DNA of 41,947 nt from Candidatus Heteroscillospira lomanii (GTDB taxonomy: Bacteria; Bacillota; Clostridia; Oscillospirales; Oscillospiraceae), in NCBI GenBank assembly GCA_904419385.1, contig CAJFRI010000005.1:1-41947 (forward strand), in the 5' to 3' direction. The first letter of the stretch is position 1. Each line of letters begins with the position of its first letter. Positions 8,154-15,561 of this stretch are shown here, in pieces. The notes under the pieces are model-generated. The model made no database searches. It was not told the DNA's origin and saw only the letters and a list, made by a program, of their open reading frames with translations. Position numbers and translations under genes: made by a program.

Positions 8154-8498
8154 ATGTCACAGCTCAGAGAAGTCAATATAAAATACGATATGCCGACGGC
8201 AAACGAGGCCATCAAGCGGGTCACATGGAACATACGCAACGGCGCCGCGCTCGGCTGTACGGCCATAAAATTCATACACGGATACGGCTCGACCGGCAAG
8301 GGCGGCAAGATACGCACGGAGGTGCGCCGCTATCTCGACAATGAGTTCCGCCAGGGGCGGATACGCGGCTACATCGCCGGAGAGGATTTTTCCATATTCG
8401 ACAGCGACACCCGCCAGGCGTTCCAGGCCTGCGGCGAGCTGAGGCAGGACCACGACCTCGAGCGCCACAACAACGGCGTCACCATAGTAATATTATAG
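8154..8498 (+). CDS. Small Smr-domain-like protein
   Basis: A 114-aa protein that resembles a stand-alone Smr (small MutS-related) domain. The stretch AIKFIHGYGSTGKGGKIRTE has the HGxG core with a following basic segment, and the N-terminus LREVNIKYDMPTANEAIKRV resembles the usual LDLHGxxxxEAxxxL start, with the LDLHG histidine replaced. Smr domains are nucleases or DNA/RNA-binding modules in MutS2 and in stand-alone proteins. Because the canonical LDLHG is degenerate (NIKYD), nuclease activity is uncertain. AGGAGG precedes ATG 8154. birA follows 10 nt later, so they are probably co-transcribed. Confidence 0.75.
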   Translation: MSQLREVNIKYDMPTANEAIKRVTWNIRNGAALGCTAIKFIHGYGSTGKGGKIRTEVRRYLDNEFRQGRIRGYIAGEDFSIFDSDTRQAFQACGELRQDHDLERHNNGVTIVIL

Positions 8499-8508
8499 GA
8501 GGGGCGGC

Positions 8509-9459
8509 ATGTCACTGAAAAGCGATATACTCAGCGCGCTCGAGCGCAGCGGCGGCGCGCCAGTGTCGGGACAGGAGCTGTCTGAGCGCTTCGGCGTGTC
8601 GCGCAGCGCCGTGTGGAAAGCTGTGAACGCCCTCCGCCGCGACGGGCACGATATCTCATCGTCGACGAACATCGGATATTCGCTCGTCTCCGAGAGCGAC
8701 AGCATCTCCGCCGAGGGCATACGCGCGGCCCTGCCGGAAAGCCGCCGCGGCATCGACATAGAGGTGCTGAGCGAGACTGGCTCCACCAACAACGAGGCCA
8801 AGCGCCTCATCGCCGAGGGGAGGGACGGCTATCTCCTCGTCGCGGCCGACCGGCAGACGGCCGGCAAAGGCCGGCTCGGGCGCGCGTTTTTCTCGCCCAG
8901 CGGCAGCCTGTACATGAGCCTTGCGTTCCGCGTCGACACCGAGATCGCCGACGCGGTGAGGCTCACCACAGCCGCTGCCGTGGCCGTCGTGCGCGCCATA
9001 GAGGAGCTCACGCCGCTCCGCCCGCAGATAAAGTGGGTCAACGACGTATACCTCGACGGGAAAAAGATATGCGGAATACTCACTGAGGGCGTCACGGACA
9101 TGGAGTCCGGCCGGGTGCGCCACATGGTGATAGGCATAGGGCTCAACTGCGGCACGGAGGAGTTCCCGCCCGAGCTGCGCGACATCGCCGCGAGCATAGA
9201 CCGCGGCGGCGTGAGCCGCAGCCGCTTTGCGGCACATATTGCCTCCGAGCTCATAGACTGCATAGAAGGAGCGCCGTTCCTTGACTTTTACCGGGCGCAC
9301 AGCCTGGTCATCGGGCGGGAGATATGGTTCATACAAGACGGCGTGTCCACCCCGGCGACGGCTGTCGGCATAGACGACAGCGGCGCTCTTATCGTGCGCC
9401 TCAGAGACGGCGGCACAAAGCTGCTGAACACCGGCGAGATAAGCGTGCGGCTCAGGTGA
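8509..9459 (+). CDS. birA: Bifunctional biotin-protein ligase / biotin operon repressor BirA
   Basis: A 316-aa enzyme that activates biotin to biotinyl-5'-AMP, transfers it to a lysine of carboxylase carrier domains, and in bifunctional forms represses biotin genes. Residues 1-60 form a winged helix-turn-helix (SGQELSERFGVSRSAVWKAV). The catalytic domain shows ETGSTNNEAK near residue 90, TAGKGRLGR at 117-125 (the biotinyl-AMP loop), KWVNDVYLDGKKICGIL at 175-191 and an SH3-like C-terminal domain. AGGAGG precedes ATG 8509. No biotin synthesis gene is near. The following 60-aa ORF begins 5 nt after the stop. Confidence 0.96.
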   Translation: MSLKSDILSALERSGGAPVSGQELSERFGVSRSAVWKAVNALRRDGHDISSSTNIGYSLVSESDSISAEGIRAALPESRRGIDIEVLSETGSTNNEAKRLIAEGRDGYLLVAADRQTAGKGRLGRAFFSPSGSLYMSLAFRVDTEIADAVRLTTAAAVAVVRAIEELTPLRPQIKWVNDVYLDGKKICGILTEGVTDMESGRVRHMVIGIGLNCGTEEFPPELRDIAASIDRGGVSRSRFAAHIASELIDCIEGAPFLDFYRAHSLVIGREIWFIQDGVSTPATAVGIDDSGALIVRLRDGGTKLLNTGEISVRLR

Positions 9460-9464
9460 ATGGG

Positions 9465-9647
9465 ATGGAGAGAATGAAAGAGTACGGTACGGATATGCTC
9501 ATATCTCAGAATGACGGCAGCCTGACCATGATAGACCGCGGCGCCGCGGACGACTTCATCATCGACGGCGGCAAGATGTGTATCCGCCAGGGGAACATGC
9601 TCCTGGACGTGACTCCGAAGATGGGACAACAGGACGGCAGAGACTGA
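9465..9647 (+). CDS. Hypothetical protein, 60 aa
   Basis: A small ORF directly after birA and before a perfect terminator. It reads MERMKEYGTDMLISQNDGSL and continues through DDFIIDGGKMCIRQGNMLLD to a polar tail; the middle looks like a short beta-rich fold. No family recognised. ATG 9465 has AGGTG from the end of birA upstream; ATG 9474 with GGAG at 9467-9470 is an equally good start (57 aa). Its position between birA and the terminator supports a real, coupled gene. Confidence 0.6.
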   Translation: MERMKEYGTDMLISQNDGSLTMIDRGAADDFIIDGGKMCIRQGNMLLDVTPKMGQQDGRD

Positions 9648-9656
9648 CATATATGC

Positions 9657-9690
9657 AAAAACTCCCCCGGCACAGCCGGGGGAGTTTTTT
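9657..9690. terminator. Bidirectional terminator, birA unit / nrdD
   Basis: Arms ACTCCCCCGGC (9661-9671) and its complement (9675-9685), loop ACA, flanked by AAAA and TTTTTT. It serves both convergent units. Confidence 0.95.
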
Positions 9691-9698
9691 GCGTGTAT

Positions 9699-12020
9699 TT
9701 ACACGCCGTGCTTCACGCGGTCGCGCTCCTCGGCGCGCTTGGCGTCGTTGAAGCGGTCGAGCGTGCCGACCAGGTAGCCGGTGATGCGGCGTATGCGCTC
9801 GAAAGGCACGCCGTCGTCCTCGGTGCGGCCGCAGCCGGGGCACTGATCGCCGATTATGCCCGAGTAGCCGCAGACGGGGTCACGGTCGACGGGGTGGTTT
9901 ATGCTGCCGTAGCCTATGCCGCTCTCTTTCATGCAGCGTACTATCTTCTCAAAGGCGGCGAGATTCTCAGTCGGGTCGCCGTCCATCTCGACATAGCTGA
10001 TGTGGCCGGCGTTGGTGAGCGCGTGATAAGGCGCCTCGAGCCTGATCTTTTCAAACGCCGTGATGGGGAAGTAAACGGGGATGTGGAAGCTGTTGGTGTA
10101 GTAATCGCGGTCTGTTACGCCCTCGATGACGCCGAAGCGCTTTTTGTCCATGCGGACGAACCTGCCGGACAGGCCCTCGGCCGGCGTGGCGATGAGGGTG
10201 AAGCTCAGTCCGGTGCGGCGGCTCTCCTCGTCCATTCTGGCGCGCATGTGGGCGACTATGTCGAGACCGAGGTTCTGTGCGCGCTCACTCTCGCCGTGGT
10301 GCTCGCCTATGAGCGCCTTGAGGCACTCGGCCAGCCCTATGAAGCCGCAAGTGAGAGTGCCGTGCTTGAGCACCTCGCCGACCTCGTCGTCCCAGTCGAG
10401 CTTTTCGCTGTCGAGCCATACGCCCTGGCCCATGAGGAAGGGGTAGTTTTTCACTTTCTTGCGTGCCTGGATGGCAAAGCGCTCTTTGAGCTGGTCTATG
10501 ACGAGCTCCATCATGTTGTCGAGCCCGTCGAAGAAAGCGCCTATGTCGCCCTTTGCCTTTATGGCGAGGCGGGGCAGGTTTATGGAGGTGAAGCTCAGGT
10601 TGCCGCGGCCGTTGCATATCTCGCGGCTCGGGTCGTAGGTGTTGCCTATGACGCGGGTGCGGCAGCCCATGTAGGCGATCTCGGTCTCCGGATGCCCGGG
10701 CTTGTAGTACTGGAGATTGAACGGCGCGTCGATAAAGCTGAAATTCGGGAACAGGCGCTTGGCCGATACGCGGCACGCGAGCTGGAACAGGTCGTAGTTG
10801 GGCTCGCCCGGGTTGTAGTTCACGCCGTCCTTGACGCGGAATATCTGGATGGGGAAGATGGGGGTCTCGCCGCCGCCGAGGCCGGCCTCGGTTGCGAGCA
10901 GGATGTTTTTCATCACCATGCGCCCCTCCGGCGAGGTGTCCATGCCGTAGTTTATCGAGGAGAAAGGCGTCTGAGCTCCGGCGCGGGAGTGCATGGTGTT
11001 GAGGTTGTGGATGAAAGCCTCCATGGCCTGATAGGTGGCGCGGTCGGTCTCCTTGACGGCGAAGCGGCGCGCGAGCTCCTGGGCATGGGACATGGTCTCC
11101 GCGTCGCCGTAGCGGGCGGTGAGCTCGCCGAGCTCGGCCTCAAGATAGGGCTCCATGCCCTCGAGCCTGGGGCAGAGGCCGCTCTCGCCGTATATCCTGT
11201 CGGCGATGGCGCGCAGCTCTTTGTCGGGATCGTCGGCGCCGGTCTCGGCAGTGATGAACTTGCCGAGGTTCTGACGGTACAGGCGGCGGAAAGTCTTGGC
11301 GACGCCCTCGGCCATGCCGTAGTCAAAGTTGACTATGGACTGGCCGCCGTGCTGGTCGTTCTGGTTCGACTGTATGGCGATGCAGCAGAGCGCGGAATAC
11401 GAAGCGATGTCGTTCGGCTCGCGCAGGCGGCCGTGTCCGGTGGAGAAGCCGCCTTTGAACAGTTTGATGATGTCTATCTGGGTGCAGGTGGTGGTGAGGG
11501 TATAGAAATCGAGGTCGTGTATGTGTATGTCGCCCTCGCTGTGCGCCCGGGCGTGCTCCGGCTTGAGCACGAACATGTTGTAAAACTGCTTGGCGCCCTC
11601 GGAACCGTATTTCAGCATGGTGCCCATGGCGGTGTCGCCGTCGATGTTGGCGTTTTCGCGCTTTACGTCCGAGTCGCGCGCATCCGCAAAGGTGAGCTCC
11701 TCATAGGTCTGCATGAGGCGGGTGTTCATCTCACGCCGGCGGCTGCGCTCGGCGCGGTAAAGTATATATGCCTTGGCTGTCTGGACATAGCCGCGGTCCA
11801 TGAGCACGCGCTCCACTATATCCTGGACATGCTCGACGTCGGGCAGGTCGCAGCCCTCTATTTCGAGCGTCGAGCAGACCTCGCCCGCGAGCTGCTCGGC
11901 CACCTGGCGGCTGCCGGGGCGGTAGGTCGCGGCAAAGGCCTTATCTATTGCGGCGGCTATCTTCTCTATATCAAATCCGACCAGCCGGCCGTCTCTCTTC
12001 CTTATGCTGACGGGCGCCAT
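9699..12020 (-). CDS. nrdD: Anaerobic (class III) ribonucleoside-triphosphate reductase
   Basis: A 773-aa glycyl-radical enzyme that reduces ribonucleoside triphosphates to deoxy forms in strict anaerobiosis. An ATP-cone allosteric domain occupies about residues 1-95 (VSIRKRDGRLVGFD start). The catalytic barrel follows, with SINYGMDTSPEGR and ICNGRGNLSF segments. Near the C-terminus C717, C727 and C730 (DPVCGY and CPGC) form the metal site; the glycyl radical is G748 in RITGYL. The start is ATG 12020, with a strong GAGGAGGA upstream; a TTG at 12035 would lie on or before that site. The activase gene nrdG is not adjacent, so it must lie elsewhere. Two NrdR-like boxes cover the promoter. Confidence 0.97.
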   Translation of the reverse strand: MAPVSIRKRDGRLVGFDIEKIAAAIDKAFAATYRPGSRQVAEQLAGEVCSTLEIEGCDLPDVEHVQDIVERVLMDRGYVQTAKAYILYRAERSRRREMNTRLMQTYEELTFADARDSDVKRENANIDGDTAMGTMLKYGSEGAKQFYNMFVLKPEHARAHSEGDIHIHDLDFYTLTTTCTQIDIIKLFKGGFSTGHGRLREPNDIASYSALCCIAIQSNQNDQHGGQSIVNFDYGMAEGVAKTFRRLYRQNLGKFITAETGADDPDKELRAIADRIYGESGLCPRLEGMEPYLEAELGELTARYGDAETMSHAQELARRFAVKETDRATYQAMEAFIHNLNTMHSRAGAQTPFSSINYGMDTSPEGRMVMKNILLATEAGLGGGETPIFPIQIFRVKDGVNYNPGEPNYDLFQLACRVSAKRLFPNFSFIDAPFNLQYYKPGHPETEIAYMGCRTRVIGNTYDPSREICNGRGNLSFTSINLPRLAIKAKGDIGAFFDGLDNMMELVIDQLKERFAIQARKKVKNYPFLMGQGVWLDSEKLDWDDEVGEVLKHGTLTCGFIGLAECLKALIGEHHGESERAQNLGLDIVAHMRARMDEESRRTGLSFTLIATPAEGLSGRFVRMDKKRFGVIEGVTDRDYYTNSFHIPVYFPITAFEKIRLEAPYHALTNAGHISYVEMDGDPTENLAAFEKIVRCMKESGIGYGSINHPVDRDPVCGYSGIIGDQCPGCGRTEDDGVPFERIRRITGYLVGTLDRFNDAKRAEERDRVKHGV

Positions 12021-12042
12021 TTTTCTCCTCCTCAAATATTAA

Positions 12043-12058
12043 ACACAATATATTGTGG
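12043..12058. promoter_or_regulatory. NrdR box 1 (proximal)
   Basis: ACACAATATATTGTGG, a near-perfect 16-bp palindrome matching the NrdR box pattern (ACAC-AT-rich-GTGT). It lies just downstream of the predicted nrdD start point. Confidence 0.8.
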
Positions 12059-12074
12059 CTTTTGAAATGCCTGA

Positions 12075-12090
12075 GCACAATTTATATTAC
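12075..12090. promoter_or_regulatory. NrdR box 2 (distal, degenerate)
   Basis: GCACAATTTATATTAC lies exactly 32 bp from box 1, the three-turn spacing typical of NrdR box pairs, and overlaps the -10 of the nrdD promoter. The half toward the promoter is degenerate. Confidence 0.6.
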
Positions 12091-12112
12091 ATGTTTCGCG
12101 GCTGCATGTCAA
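12084..12112 (-). promoter_or_regulatory. Promoter of nrdD
   Basis: Minus strand: TTGACA (12112-12107), 17 bp, TAATAT (12089-12084). A consensus -35 with a good -10, covered by box 2. Confidence 0.85.
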
Positions 12113-12159
12113 GCGCGACTGTGGCGGCAAAATAGACAAAAAAGGGCGAAAAAATTCAT

Positions 12160-12199
12160 GCGCCTCGAGCGCCGGAATTTACTGCGGCGCTTAAGGCGC
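12160..12199 (-). terminator. Probable terminator of rodA
   Basis: Arms 12160-12173 and 12186-12199 pair over 14 bp with two mismatches around a 12-nt loop. On the minus strand the sequence after it is T-rich (AATTTTTT, then TTTTTT). It is 37 bp past the rodA stop codon. Confidence 0.5.
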
Positions 12200-12236
12200 A
12201 TGGGACACGCATTTTTCAGATGGAGCGATGGACTGC

Positions 12237-13382
12237 CTACAAGCTGTAGAACCGGCGCGGCGATGGTCGGTATTTTATGCCTGAGACTATGCCCATAGCT
12301 GCAAACGCCGAGAAGAGCGACGAGCCTCCGTAACTGAAGAACGGGAGCGTGAGCCCTATGACCGGCGTGAGCCCGATGCACATGCCTATATTTATGAATG
12401 TCTGAAAAGCGATGAAAGCTGCCATGCCGAAGCAGATGAGGCAGCCCATGGTGTTGTTCGAGCGCAGGCCCACCTGGACGCAGCGCAGCACTATGAGCAT
12501 GAGCAGCGCGATGATGATGACGCAGGCGATCATGCCGAGCTCCTCGCCGGCGGCGGCGAAAATAAAGTCCGTGTGCTTCTGGGAGAGCGCGTTCGACTGG
12601 GTCTGCGTGCCGTTATACAATCCCGTGCCGGTGAGACGGCCGGAGGCGAGGGCGATCTTGCTCTGGTTTGCCTGCCAGTTGATGTCCTCGTTGTTGGGAT
12701 CGATGGTGGGGTCGTACGGGGCCATGATGCGGTCGCGATAGCGGTCGTTGAGCACGTGTGTCCAGAAGAAGGGGAACACCGCGGCGATGCTCGCCGCGCC
12801 GATGGCAAACCAGTAAAGCTTTACACCGGCCATGAACAGCTCGACGGCAAAGATGGCGAAGAATATGAGGTCGCTGCCCATGTCGCGGGTGACGGCGAAG
12901 ATGAGGACAAAGAAGATGCCGAAATGGGCGACATATGTGAAGACAGGGAACACGGAATTGAGCGTTCCGCGCTCTTTGAAATATGTCAGCTGTTTTGCCA
13001 GCAGGACGATGAACACTATCTTTACGACCTCGGTCGGCTGTATGCCTATTCCGAAAAAGCGGAGCCAGGCCTTGTTGCCGGTCTCCTCATCGCCGACGCC
13101 GAAGGGGATGAGGATGAGGATGAACGCAATGCTGGCCACGAAGAGAAAGAGCCAGTTGTCGGCAAACACATCGATATCTATAACGGTAAACAGCACGAAC
13201 AGGCCTATGCCTATGAGGAACGCTATACCCTGGATTATAAGGTAGCGGTAGGAGTTTTCATAGCTCGCGGTGGCGCTGCTGATGATGATCATGCCGAATA
13301 TCGTGCAGATGCAGCACAGGGCGAAGAGATACATGTCCGCGCGGTGGACGAATTCGCGTATAAGGGGAAAATGCTTGCGCAT
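12237..13382 (-). CDS. rodA: Rod-shape/peptidoglycan polymerase RodA (FtsW/RodA/SpoVE family)
   Basis: A 381-aa SEDS glycosyltransferase that polymerises lipid II into glycan strands with a partner class B PBP. About ten transmembrane helices are visible. Family signatures include WLRFFGIGIQPTEVVKI (the QPSE-type motif, here QPTE), the long extracytoplasmic loop with SKIALASGRLTGTGLYNGTQ, HTDFIFAAAGEELG, and the C-terminal LPFFSYGGSSL. The start is ATG 13382, with AGGAGG upstream; the open frame runs further without support. RodA is preferred over FtsW because of the lateral-wall type GTGLYNGTQTQSNALSQKHTD-like loop and lack of a cell-division cluster nearby. No pbp2 is next to it. Confidence 0.92.
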   Translation of the reverse strand: MRKHFPLIREFVHRADMYLFALCCICTIFGMIIISSATASYENSYRYLIIQGIAFLIGIGLFVLFTVIDIDVFADNWLFLFVASIAFILILIPFGVGDEETGNKAWLRFFGIGIQPTEVVKIVFIVLLAKQLTYFKERGTLNSVFPVFTYVAHFGIFFVLIFAVTRDMGSDLIFFAIFAVELFMAGVKLYWFAIGAASIAAVFPFFWTHVLNDRYRDRIMAPYDPTIDPNNEDINWQANQSKIALASGRLTGTGLYNGTQTQSNALSQKHTDFIFAAAGEELGMIACVIIIALLMLIVLRCVQVGLRSNNTMGCLICFGMAAFIAFQTFINIGMCIGLTPVIGLTLPFFSYGGSSLFSAFAAMGIVSGIKYRPSPRRFYSL

Positions 13383-13419
13383 GTCCGACCTCCTTTCACA
13401 GAAGAAAATCGATAACGAA

Positions 13420-13448
13420 ATGATAGCACAAAAATTGTCTTTACGCAA
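13420..13448 (-). promoter_or_regulatory. Promoter of rodA
   Basis: Minus strand: TTGCGT (13448-13443), 17 bp, extended TGC-TATCAT (-10 at 13425-13420). Its -35 overlaps that of the divergent radC promoter. Confidence 0.65.
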
Positions 13449-13468
13449 CGCACAAATTTCGATATAAT
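13440..13468 (+). promoter_or_regulatory. Promoter of radC-GH1
   Basis: TTTACG at 13440-13445, 17 bp, TATAAT at 13463-13468. The start of transcription near 13475 falls after the ATG at 13471, so that ATG cannot be the radC start. Confidence 0.7.
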
Positions 13469-13521
13469 AAATGGCATCGGATGCCGCGGCACGCAGGGCG
13501 CCGGAGCTGGGAGGATTTGTG

Positions 13522-14187
13522 TTGGGAGTGCATGATAAACACAGGGAGAGGGTGAGACGCCGGTTTGACGAGGCCGGCGACAAGTTCGAGGACTATCAGC
13601 TCCTCGAGCTCCTCCTGTTTTATTCCATCCCAAGGATAGACACGAATCCGATAGCGCACGAGCTGATAAACCGTTTCGGCAGCCTGAGAGCCGTGCTCGA
13701 TGCTTCGCCGGAACAGCTCACCTGCGTCAAAGGCGTGGGCGCGAGCTCGGCGACGCTCATAAAACTCGTGCGCAGCGCGGCCGCCGCATATCTGCGCGGA
13801 GACGAGGAGCCGTGCGCCCCGGCCAGCAGCGAGAGCATAGGGCGCATGCTGGTGCCGCGCTTTCTCGGCCTGCGCGAAGAGCGCATGTATCTCATCTGCC
13901 TCAACGGCGCCGGAAAAGTGACGGGCGACTGTGAGATAAGCCGCGGCGGCGCGAGCGGGCTGAATTTCGACTTCCGCGCCGTTGTCGAGTCGGCCATATC
14001 GCGCGGCGCGTCGAGCGTCATCCTGGCGCACAACCATCCGAGCGGCATAGCGCTGCCGTCGGAGGCCGACGTGATAACGACGCGCAATTTGAAAAACCTG
14101 CTCAGGATGCTGAACATCACTCTCGCGGACCACATCATCGTGTCCGGAAGCGACTGGGTGTCAATGGCTGAGAGCGGGCAGATCTAG
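13522..14187 (+). CDS. radC: RadC family JAMM/MPN protein
   Basis: A 221-aa protein. An N-terminal helix-hairpin-helix region (CVKGVGASSA near residues 68-77) precedes a JAMM metalloprotease-like domain with the full zinc motif HNHPSG...SEAD (H170, H172, D183). RadC was named for a repair phenotype that was later reassigned; its real role is unsettled. The start is set at TTG 13522, 7 nt after GGAGG (13510-13514); GTG 13519 is possible. An upstream ATG (13471) lies before the predicted transcription start. The GH1 gene follows 33 nt later on the same transcript. Confidence 0.93.
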   Translation: MGVHDKHRERVRRRFDEAGDKFEDYQLLELLLFYSIPRIDTNPIAHELINRFGSLRAVLDASPEQLTCVKGVGASSATLIKLVRSAAAAYLRGDEEPCAPASSESIGRMLVPRFLGLREERMYLICLNGAGKVTGDCEISRGGASGLNFDFRAVVESAISRGASSVILAHNHPSGIALPSEADVITTRNLKNLLRMLNITLADHIIVSGSDWVSMAESGQI

Positions 14188-14220
14188 AACAGAAGAACAG
14201 TGGAAAGGGAGGTGCCGGCT

Positions 14221-15507
14221 TTGAGCCGCATTGAGATAAAACGCGACATACTGCTCGGAACGGCCGGTTCCGCCACGCAGATAGACGGCGGCGACTTCGG
14301 CCACACCTGGAACCTGTGGTACAGTGCCGGCAAGATAAAGGACGGGTCCGACCCCGCCGTCGCCGCCGGCCACTGGGAGCGCTGGCGGGATGATGCCATG
14401 CTGATGGCGCGCATGGGCATCCAGACCTGCCGGCTCGGCATAGAGTGGGCCCGGGTCGAGCCGAGCGAGGGCTGTTTCGACGAGTACGCCATAGACCATA
14501 TAAAAGAGGAGCTCATGCTCCTCAACGGCCTCGGGATACGGCCGCTAATAACCCTGCATCACTTCACTAACCCCGTGTGGTTCGAGGTGTGCGGCGGGTG
14601 GGACGAGCCGAAAAACATCGTCTATTTCCTGCGCTATGTAGAGCGCATCATCACCCGGCTCGGGCACCTGTGCGACGACTATGTGACCATCAATGAGCCG
14701 AACGTCTACGCGCTCAACGGCTACCGCGACGGGATCTGGCCGCCGGGGAAGAAAAACCTCAGGTCCGCCATGCGCGCCATGTCGGTCATGGCATCGGCGC
14801 ACATCAGGGCCTACAGGCTCATCCACCGCCTGCGCCGGGAGATGGGCCTGCGCGGGACGAGGGTCGGCGTCGCGCTGCACATGCGGTCTTTCGCGCCGAA
14901 AAACCGCGCGAACCCCGCGCACTGCGCCTCTGCCGCCATGGCCGAGCGCCTGTTCCAGACGCTGATAGCCGAGGCGGTGACCGTCGGCAGGTTTGCCCCG
15001 CCTCTGCACGACTATGCAAGGGCGCGCCCCGGGCGCTACTGCGATTTCCACGGGCTGAACTATTACACCCGCTCCACGGTGTCCGGCCTCAGGGACGGCA
15101 CGAAGATGTACAGCCAGCGCTCCGACCTCGGCTGGGAGATATACCCGCAGGGGCTCATCCAGTGTGCTGAAAAGCTCATGCGCATATGCTCGCTGCCCAT
15201 ATATGTCACGGAAAACGGCGTCTGCGACAACCGCGACGCTTTCCGCTGCCGTTTCATCTACGACCACCTCATGGCCATATCCCGCAGCAGCCTGCCGTTT
15301 GAGCGGTACTACTACTGGAGCTTTCTCGACAACTTCGAGTGGCTGGAGGGCACCTCGGCGCGTTTCGGCCTCGTGGAAGTCGACTTCTCGACCATGGAGC
15401 GCCGCGTGAAAAAGAGCGGCCGGTTTTACTCCGAGCTCATCAACCGGCGCGAGATAAGCCCCGATATGTATGAGGAGTTCCTCTCCATGGAGAGTTATCA
15501 TCACTGA
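14221..15507 (+). CDS. Glycoside hydrolase family 1 (beta-glucosidase-like)
   Basis: A 428-aa retaining glycosidase of the (beta/alpha)8 type, cytoplasmic (no signal peptide). The acid/base glutamate is in TINEPN (E159) and the nucleophile in YVTENG (E331); other GH1 marks are GTAGSATQIDGG, LGIEWARVEP, LTLHHFTNPVWF, GLNYYTR and YYYWSFLDNFEW. GH1 enzymes cleave beta-glucosides, beta-galactosides or 6-phospho-beta-glucosides; which one is not clear, and no PTS gene lies nearby. The start is TTG 14221, 7 nt after GGAGGT; an upstream GTG (14200) precedes that site. It is co-directional with radC and ends at a large terminator. Confidence 0.93.
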   Translation: MSRIEIKRDILLGTAGSATQIDGGDFGHTWNLWYSAGKIKDGSDPAVAAGHWERWRDDAMLMARMGIQTCRLGIEWARVEPSEGCFDEYAIDHIKEELMLLNGLGIRPLITLHHFTNPVWFEVCGGWDEPKNIVYFLRYVERIITRLGHLCDDYVTINEPNVYALNGYRDGIWPPGKKNLRSAMRAMSVMASAHIRAYRLIHRLRREMGLRGTRVGVALHMRSFAPKNRANPAHCASAAMAERLFQTLIAEAVTVGRFAPPLHDYARARPGRYCDFHGLNYYTRSTVSGLRDGTKMYSQRSDLGWEIYPQGLIQCAEKLMRICSLPIYVTENGVCDNRDAFRCRFIYDHLMAISRSSLPFERYYYWSFLDNFEWLEGTSARFGLVEVDFSTMERRVKKSGRFYSELINRREISPDMYEEFLSMESYHH

Positions 15508-15510
15508 TAA

Positions 15511-15546
15511 AAGATGCCGGCATGGCCAACGCCATGCCGGCATCTT
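15511..15546. terminator. Strong bidirectional hairpin terminator
   Basis: Arms 15511-15526 and 15531-15546 are exact 16-bp complements with loop CAAC. It lies between convergent GH1 (+) and the SLH gene (-). Confidence 0.9.
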
Positions 15547-15561
15547 TCTGACGTCTGAGGC

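Noticed and set aside
9693-12065. A 790-residue open frame on the + strand opposite nrdD
   Set aside because: It is the mirror of nrdD in a GC-rich gene; the translation is low-complexity (Ala/Val/Leu/Glu) with no motif and no ribosome site, while nrdD carries all catalytic residues.
13471-13521. radC start at ATG 13471
   Set aside because: The TATAAT at 13463-13468 places the transcript start after this ATG, while a good ribosome site precedes TTG 13522.
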